Shown here one piece after another: positions 34,901 to 43,900 of a stretch of 44,533 bases of DNA (position 1 is its first letter; every line of letters starts with the position of its first letter). A model generated the notes under the pieces. It saw nothing but the letters and a program-made list of their open reading frames with translations, ran no database searches and was not told where the DNA came from. The DNA is from Rhodopirellula sp. (GTDB taxonomy: Bacteria; Planctomycetota; Planctomycetia; Planctomycetales; Planctomycetaceae), in NCBI GenBank assembly GCA_013203845.1, contig JABMPE010000281.1, forward strand, positions 1 to 44,533, in the 5' to 3' direction. The translations under genes were made by a program, and so were the position numbers.

Positions 34901-37900
34901 ATGATCCTTCTTAATTGGTTAAACGCTTTCAGGCATCGCATCCGGCGACGCAAACAGCTTTCTGATTCAGGGCTGGACCGCTCGTCCCGATCGACGCGCA
35001 ACAGACGTCAGGCGAGACTGACGCGGCATCAGATCGAACAACTCGAAGAGCGGTTGCTACTGACCAGCTTTGTCGAGTCCGGGACGACGCTGATCATTGA
35101 CCTGGGTGCTTCTGAATCGGTCGATGTCGTCAGCAACGGCTCCAGCTATACGCTGACGTCCAATTTCAACTGGTCAGGATTTGACAGTTTAAATGTCGAA
35201 GGTGACGGTACGACAACACTAACTGTCACCTCATTCGGTCTGTCGACATTTGACACGATCACCATTGATGACTCCGGTTCCGCCACTTCTGTCAGCTTCA
35301 GCGACAGCAGCTCGAATAACTACGAGGACACGTTCAGCATCCTGCTGGATGACGCGTCGGCTGGTGGAATCACATTTAGCGGTAGTACGGTATTTTCCGG
35401 CAGTGCCTCACTTTCAGCGAGCACGACTCAGACGGTCAGCGTGTCGACATCTTCATTGCTTCAGACGCTGGGTGGTGACATCCTTCTTGCCGGATCAACG
35501 ATCGATGTTAATGGCGCTGTCGATTCAGCATCGAACCTTACCATCGAGCAACCAACGCCAGGACAGTCGCTGACGCTCGACATTGACCCCACCAACGGAA
35601 TTGTCAACGCTGGCGGCCCTGGCCAGGGAACAATCATCATTGGCAATGTTGAGAACACTGGTGGCGTTACAATTCAAAACGGAAACCTCGTCACCGATGA
35701 CAATCTCCTCATTGGATCATCCGGGGTTCTGCAAATCGACTCCGGGATCAGCAGCGACCCAGGCAATATCTCTATTGGAATCTCCATTGAAGCATCTGAT
35801 GTCGTGCTGAACGGGACGTTGTCCGGTAACGGTTCCCTTTCAATTACACCCAGTATTCAAGGAACTTCCATCGGTCTCGGCAGTGGAACAGGTACGTTCT
35901 CACTGGACGCAAGCGAGTTGTCCAGAATCGCGGACGGTTTCAGCTCGATCAGGATCGGGGCCGAGGAAGAAGAGTACTTTGAAGACTTCAATGATGGATT
36001 GCTCACTGATGAACTGGAAGTAGTGGGGCCGGGTACGGTCAATTTTTCTTCGGGGCAGGCCTTTTTTAATAGTGTCTCTCCGGCCTACCTGAGATCGGTT
36101 GATGCGGATCTCAGCCAGTTCAGCTTTATTGCTGAAGCAACGTTTTCACTGGCTAATAACTCTGCTTATTTCGGCCTCGGGGCGGCCATTCCGGATGTTT
36201 CCGGAGAACCACTGACTGATCCCCACATCTTCATCCAACTGGATGACAATGGGTCAGTACAGATTTTTGATAACGGGACTTCACAACAGTTGATGACTGG
36301 CTTTCCGGTTTTCAACCAGAACCGAATTCGGCTGACCTGGGACGCGGTCACTCAGTCGGCATTGTTTGAAATTGACGTCGACAATTTTGGTTTTGAGTTT
36401 GTCCCGGACTTTACATTCAGTGCAGTCGACGGCTCAAACAATGGGTTTACGGATTCGAACTCACGTTTCTTCGTCGGCGGAAGCCTTAGTAGCACGATCG
36501 ACGACATCAAAGTGGAATTACTTCTGGGCGGCGACGTAGACATTGACGGTGCGCTGTTCCAGGACAACATCAAAGTTTTTGGTTCCTCAATCGCTGTAAC
36601 CGGCCTCGATGCCGGGATGAATTCAGTGACCCTGACAGCTATTCCCGGTGCGATCACGGATGGTGGAGACTCCGCAACGGACATCATCGCCGGACATCTG
36701 TTGCTGGATTCCAATACAGGCGCCGGCCAGTCCGGTGACGAACTCTCCACCGTCGTCAGCAGCCTGTCCGGCCTGGCCGAGGAATCTGGTGGCATTTTCG
36801 TCACCAACACAGGTGATCTGACTATCAGTGGCCCTTCAACGCCCGATCCATTCGGAATTAACGGGCTGTCCACCCACAGTGGCCCCATCAGCATCACAAC
36901 GGATGGAATTCTGCGAGTCTCGACTTTTATCGAAGCTCAGGACGCAGACGTAGAACTGACCGCATCCGGAGACGTCATTAACTCAGGTCAAATCTATACC
37001 GACGGTGACGTTATCATCAATGCAGACAGCAATGCGGATGGCTCTGGCAGCTTTATCCAGGAAGCAACACCCGTTCAGACTCCGACAACGTTCTACACAG
37101 ACTCTCCTTACTTTTCCGAGGCTGATATTCCATCCGGCCTTTACGTTGGGACGTACACATATCTGGAGAACTTTGAGAACGGTACGCTGGACGGCGGCAT
37201 CATGGCCTCGCCCGGAGGAATCATTCAGTCGCCAGGAAACTCAACCGGCAATGTGGATTCAGTGGATGGCGATGGCCCCGGTGGTCTCGACTCTGATGGG
37301 ACCGATGGCCACTCGTTCTTTGTTCCCAGTGGATTTGTGACCTTCACGCCGCCGACTCCCGCCACTGCCGTCGGTCTCGTGGTCACAGGAACCGACGGGG
37401 CTCAGGTATTCGCACAGGCCTTTGCACCAGGTGGGGCCTTCATCGGCCAGTTTGGACCAATTCCATTCCCGCCCGACGATGGCTCAGTGTTCGGGGACCG
37501 ATTTATCGGTATTTCATTTGGTGGCGGGATTGAATCGATTTCTGTTTTCACTGACTCTGGTTCACTGGAAGTGGACCATGTGCAGTACGGAAATGGTCAG
37601 ATCGCTCTGACTGTACCAACGATTGACGCGCAACTCGGAAATATTCTGATCACGGCCGCCGACGTCGAACTGACGGCAGGAACACTCACAGTCGGCAATT
37701 CATACGGTGTCCCTGGCATGTATGAAATCGGTGTTCCCGGCATGACCGAAGGCGGGATTGTCTCGTTCACTCCCTCGCAAACAGACGCACCGATCAGCCT
37801 CGGATCGATACCTGTCGTATCTGGTGATTTCTCGTTGACCGAAATTGAGTTAAATACAATTACTGCGTCAGACCGTGTCATCGTGGGAAATCCGAATTCC

Positions 37901-40900
37901 GGCGATGTTACATTCACATCTACAATCGCTCCGGTCAGCGTTGAGTCGTACCAATTAGGCAGCATCGGCTTTGACACGCTCGAAATTCGCACCGGCGGAA
38001 AGGTTGAATCGACGACCAGCGGCGAAAACGCGTTTACCGGAAACGCCTTGGGAATCAGCGCAGCTGACGGCATCGGAACGACCGGGCCGCTGGAGATCTC
38101 CGCCAGCCACTTCGCCGCATCAACAACTGTTGGCGGGATCCACGTCTCGAACGCCGGTCCTTTGAGTGTTACAACGATTGGCAATGCCAGCGGGCTGACT
38201 GCAACTACTGGCGATATTGAAGTGAGTTCGGGCGGTTCACTCACTGTCTATGAAGCGGTCACGTCAGGCGGAGGAAATGTCGTCCTCGGAGCCGCTGGCA
38301 ACGTGATTCTGGAAGGCGAGAATGCCGACGTCACCACCAATGGCGGCGACTTCACGGTGAACGCCGATAGCGATGCCGATGGTTTCGGCGCGTTTATCCA
38401 GCGGGCAACTACCAGTCTGGAACCGATCACCTTCTCCCCGGACACACCTTACCTGTCGCAGGCAGACATACCGGCAGGCCTGTACCTGGGCGGTCAACCG
38501 ACCATTCTGGAAGATTTCGAAGACGGCATGCTGGATTCACGCATTATTGCCTCGCCTGAAGGAACGATTCAGTCGCCAGGCATGTCAACCGGAGCGGTGG
38601 ATTCCGTTGACGGAGACACGCCTGGAAGTCCGGGAGTCGGAACAGACGGAAAGTCATATTATATTGCCGGTGGTGGTGTCTCATTCTTCCCAACTGAAAC
38701 GTCGACAGCTGCCGGGATCGTTATCACGGGAACTGCAGCCACAAACGTCTATTTCACAATCTATGGCGAGCAGGAGTTTTATAGCTCATTTGGCCCGGTC
38801 AGTTTTGCAGGAGAAGACGGTCCCGTGACTGGAGACCGGTTCTTCGGTATCTCTTCGCCCGTTGCAATTTCTGAGATTTACATCTACACGGAAAACGGTC
38901 CCCTGGAAGTGGACCACGTCCAGTTTGGAACTGCGGCACCGCCTCAACCGCCCCAGATCCAGACGGATGGTGGTGATGTTTCCATCACAGCGGCTGACAT
39001 CGAACTGACGGCTGCCATTAGCGCCGGAGCGGGCCAGGTGAGCTTCGCACAGTCTCAGCCGGATGCGAAAATCTACCTTGGACCTTCCCCGATTCCGCCA
39101 GGCCTGTTCGTGCCGGAACTCAATCTCAGCAGTTTCACCGGCACCGATGGATTCACACTGAACGGCATCAACTCGAATGATCGGTCTGGCAGATCCGTCA
39201 GCAATGCAGGCGACGTGAACGGTGATGGTTTCGATGACTTCATCATTGGTGCTTATCGTGCCGACCCGGGCGGCAACAGTGGCGCTGGTCAAAGCTACGT
39301 CGTCTTCGGCGGAACATCGCTGACCGCAGGAGGATCGCTCAATCTTAGTGATCTTAACGGTAGCAATGGATTTACGATCAACGGCAGCGCAGCCTTCGAA
39401 TACTCAGGAGTATCCGTCAGCAGAGCTGGTGACTTCAACCATGACGGCATCGATGACTTGCTGATCGGCTCCCAGACAAACGGAACGAGTTTTATTATCT
39501 ATGGAAAAGACACAAACAGTGTCGGTCCGTTCTCCTCCACAATTGAATTGAGCAGCCTGAATGCCAGCACTGGTCTTCGAATCAATGGTGCCTCCCCAGC
39601 CGATTACGCTGGGAGGTCCCTGGCGTCAGCGGGGGACATCAACGGCGACGGAATTGACGACGTGATCATTGGAGCATACCGCGCGCGAACGGGTAACTAT
39701 AACTACACAACCGGTGCCAGTTACGTCGTGTTCGGCTTCGACAGCACCATGAGTCAGACTCGAGGCACTAATGGAATTTTAAACCTCAGCGATCTCACTG
39801 CCTCAGAGGGCTTCGTTATCAACGGTGTCAATGCCTATGACTACTCTGGCAAATCTGTCAGCAGTGCCGGAGACATCAATGGAGATCTCATCGACGACAT
39901 CATCATCGGCGCACCTCGCGCGACAACTAACAGCTATTACTCCAACGGAGCCAGCTACGTCGTCTTTGGGAACACGAATATCGGCGCTAGTGGATCGCTG
40001 AATCTCAGCGACCTCGATGGCACGAATGGTTTTGTCGTCACGGGGTCCAACCAGTTCAGCTACTTCGGAAGTTCAGTCAGCTCGGCGGGGGACATGAACG
40101 GCGACGGATTCGATGACCTGATTATCGGCGCTCCTTACGCCTACTCAACGGACGTCCGAAGTCCGTACAGAAATTACAACCAGGCCGGGCAGAGCTATGT
40201 CATCTTCGGTAACAGCGCCGTCGGCACTGGAGGGTTACTGAGTGCCAGTGCCCTGAACGGGACCAACGGATTCCTCATCAATGGCGTCGATGGAAACGAC
40301 TTCTCAGGAACTTCCGTCAGCAACGCCGGAGACGTCAACGGAGACGGATTTGATGATGTTCTGATTGGGGCACAAGGAGCCGGACCTGGACCGTACGACT
40401 ACAATCGGATCGGTCAGGTCTATCTGATTTTTGGAAACTCCGCCGTGGGCGCCGGAGGCACGCTGAATCTTAACGACCTGGACGGCGGTCTGGGTGTCAT
40501 CCTGAACGGGATTGACGATAACGACTACGCCGGCACCTCGGTCAGCAATGCCGGTGATGTGAATGGCGACGGATTCGATGATTTCCTCGTTGGAGCACCC
40601 GGCGCCTATATCAACAGCAACTACGCTGCGGGTGAGTCCTATATCATCTTCGGCTCAGAGCGACTCAGTCGATTCTCATTGACAGATGCCGAACTGGACC
40701 TCGTCAATTCAACAACGGGCATCATCGTTGGTAACGCCGCCGCGGGCGATGTGACTTTCACTGAAGCCATCAGCCCCGCCAACACAGATACGCTGACAAT
40801 CGTCACAGGCGGTTCAGTCACAGACACTGGCAGCTTGCCAGTCTTCATAGGTGGCAACCTTGCGATCAGTGCGGCGAACGGTATCGGGGGTAACGATCCA

Positions 40901-43900
40901 CTCGATATCCAGGCGGGCACACTGGCCGCCGTCAATTCCACATCAGGAGACATCTGGATTGTCAACTCCGGATCATTGGAACTGGGGACGATCAGAGGGC
41001 TGGAGGGAATTACAAACACTGGAAGCAATCCACTCCCATTATCTCCATTGACGAATCCTGTCAATCGCCTTGATGTGAACGACGATGGCTCTGTGACGAT
41101 GCTTGACCGAATACTCGTCGATAACGCCATCGGCAACGTTGACAGCGGTGGAAACTTTGTTGACGTCGATGGTGACGGCATCTTCACATTCAATGATGCT
41201 CAACTCGTGCAGGACTTCCTCAATTCAGGCGGCGCCAGCGGGATTCCCACCGAAGCGCCAGCAGGGATTGAAATCTCAACGGACAATAACGTCCTGATTA
41301 CAGCTCCGGTCATGACCTCGGGCGGAAGCATCGCTCTGGTTGCCGATAACGACATCGCGCAGACTGCAGTAGGGTCGGTGTCCGTCGTCGGGGCAGGAGT
41401 GATCAACTACTTTGCAGCGCACGATCTCACTGTTGTCGGCACAATCATGACAGGAAACGCTGGCGTCATTGCGGATGTCGGAAACCAGGCAGAGATCAGC
41501 AATGTCATCAGTGGTAATGGCGAATTAAGAAAGCAGGGTAACGGCACGCTCTTACTGACAGCGGCCAATACATTCACCGGCGAGACCAATGTTTTCAGTG
41601 GTACTCTTCTGGTGGATGGTTCGCTTGCAGCCGCCAGCTCCGTCTTTGTTGACTCAGGTGCATTCATCGGTGGTCGAGGCTCTGTTGCTGGTCCTTTAAC
41701 CGTCAATGGGACCGTCGCACCGGGAAACAGTCCAGGCGTTCTGAACACAGGCGACTTCACGTTCGGTGACAACTCGACTTTTGAAGTGGAACTCGGCGGA
41801 ACGATGCCGGGCAATGGCACAACCAACCACGATCAGCTCAATGTGACCGGCATGGTCGCCATCGGAAATACTGTCGCACTGGATGTCATCCTGTTCAACG
41901 GTTTCGTACCTGCGTCGGGCAACACATTCACGATTATTAACAATGACAGTACCGACCCGATCACAGACACGTTTAACGGTCTCGCTGAAGGTGCCGTATT
42001 CATCATCGGGAGCACGACCTTTCAGATTTCGTACGCGGGTGGTACCGACAACAACGACGTTGTCCTGACCGCAGTCGCACCAGAAACAACGATCGAGATC
42101 GTCAACGGCAACCTGGTGGTGACAAATGCCAATGGCGGCACGTCAAATGACAATCTGACGTTCACCGCCGACGGCATGAATCTCACGATCACCGATAACA
42201 ACGGTGGTTTCATTGATCTGTTGGGAGAAACACTCGATGGCGGCACGGGTGACTTTACTTCGTCAGTCACGATTGCGCTGTCCACGTTTACTGATGGCAC
42301 GCTCGATATCAACACGCTGGGCGGTGATGACACCATCAACATCGGCACGCTGACACTATTGAAGGATCAGAGTCTTGATGTCGATGGCGGCACGGGCCGT
42401 GACACCATTAACGTGACTGGGGCATTGGCAGCCTCGGGAACCGGCTCCGTCAGTCTGAATGTCTCGCGCAACATTCTGGTCGATATCGGCGCAAGTATCG
42501 CCACGACTGACGGCAACATTGCACTGAGTGCCAATGCGGCGGGAACGACATTCGGTGATTTTCATGGCCTTGAACTTGCTGGACCAATCACAACTGTCGA
42601 TGGAAATATTTCATTGATTGGCAAAAGTGGGAATGGCTCACTGGACAGTGACGGAGTCCGTATCAGTAATGTCACCATTGCTTCCACAGGAACCAATGCC
42701 GGAACAGTGAGTATTACCGGAGAGAGCCTGGCAGCAACGGGTAACGGTCTGCGGATGGATGGTATTGGCACGATCTCGTCTGCTTATGCAGACATCGACA
42801 TCCAGGCCTCGTCTCTCAATGACCACGGCCTGAACATGGGCGGCTTTGCCGATCTGATCGAATCGACCGGCACTGGTCCGAATGCCGCGACGATCACGAT
42901 CAACGCGAGCTCACAGGCAACCGGCTCTAAAGTCGGCATCCGTATGGATACAGGACATATCACCTCCGTTGATGGGAACGTTGTCATCACCGCCAGCACT
43001 AATGGTCTGGCGGGACTCCTCATCAACAATGGGTCGTCCATCACATCCACCGGCACCACAACTGATGCGGCGACCCTTCTCATTCAAGGCACCAGTACAG
43101 CCAGGTTCGGAGTCATTCTTCAATCCAGTTCCTACATTGAATCAGTGGCCGGCGACATCAACGTTATCGGACAGGGTGGATCGACAATTGGTCCGGGCGT
43201 CAGACTCGATACCGCACGCATCACGTCTACCGGAACCGGGCCCAATGCGGCCAATATTACAATCAGCGGCAGCAGCGTGGGTGATGGCGTGTCTATTGCT
43301 GGTGCCACATCCAGCGTCTCGTCGATCGATGGCGACATCACGATCTTCGGCGACAGCAGCCAAAGTAACGGGATCGATCTGGCATTTTCAGCCATCATTG
43401 AAGCAACTGGCGACGGCAACATCGCATTCAATGCGAACACGCTGCAACTTGATACGGGTATTCAAGGGTCGAGAACGCTGGCGATTAATCCGCTGACACC
43501 CGGCACGTCCATCGGCATCGGCAATGGTGCCGCGGGAACACTCAACCTCAGCACCGCAGAGCTGGCCAATATCCAGAACGGCTTCAACTTCATCAGCATT
43601 GGTGACGGCAACAACGGAACAATCACCGTGAATGAGGTGACATTCAACGATCCAGTCTCGATCACCGGGCCGGAAATCTTCGTAAATGGTCAGATCAGCG
43701 GTTTAGACAACGCCTCCGTCACCCTGCACGGCGCCTTCGCCACGACTCATCTGAACGCCGACATCGTCACCAACGGGAACGATATCTTTATCGACGACAG
43801 CGTGATCCTGAGAACCGATGTCTCGCTCAACACAACCAGTGGCGCCGCTACAGGTGCCAGCGTGACCGTCGCCGGTGATGTCAACAGCAACGGCACGGCT

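Noticed and set aside
39108-40655. CRISPR-like or DNA-level direct repeats
   Set aside because: The periodicity is in the protein (FG-GAP units of 200-240 bases). Silent sites vary, there are no identical short repeats with uniform spacers, and the frame stays open.
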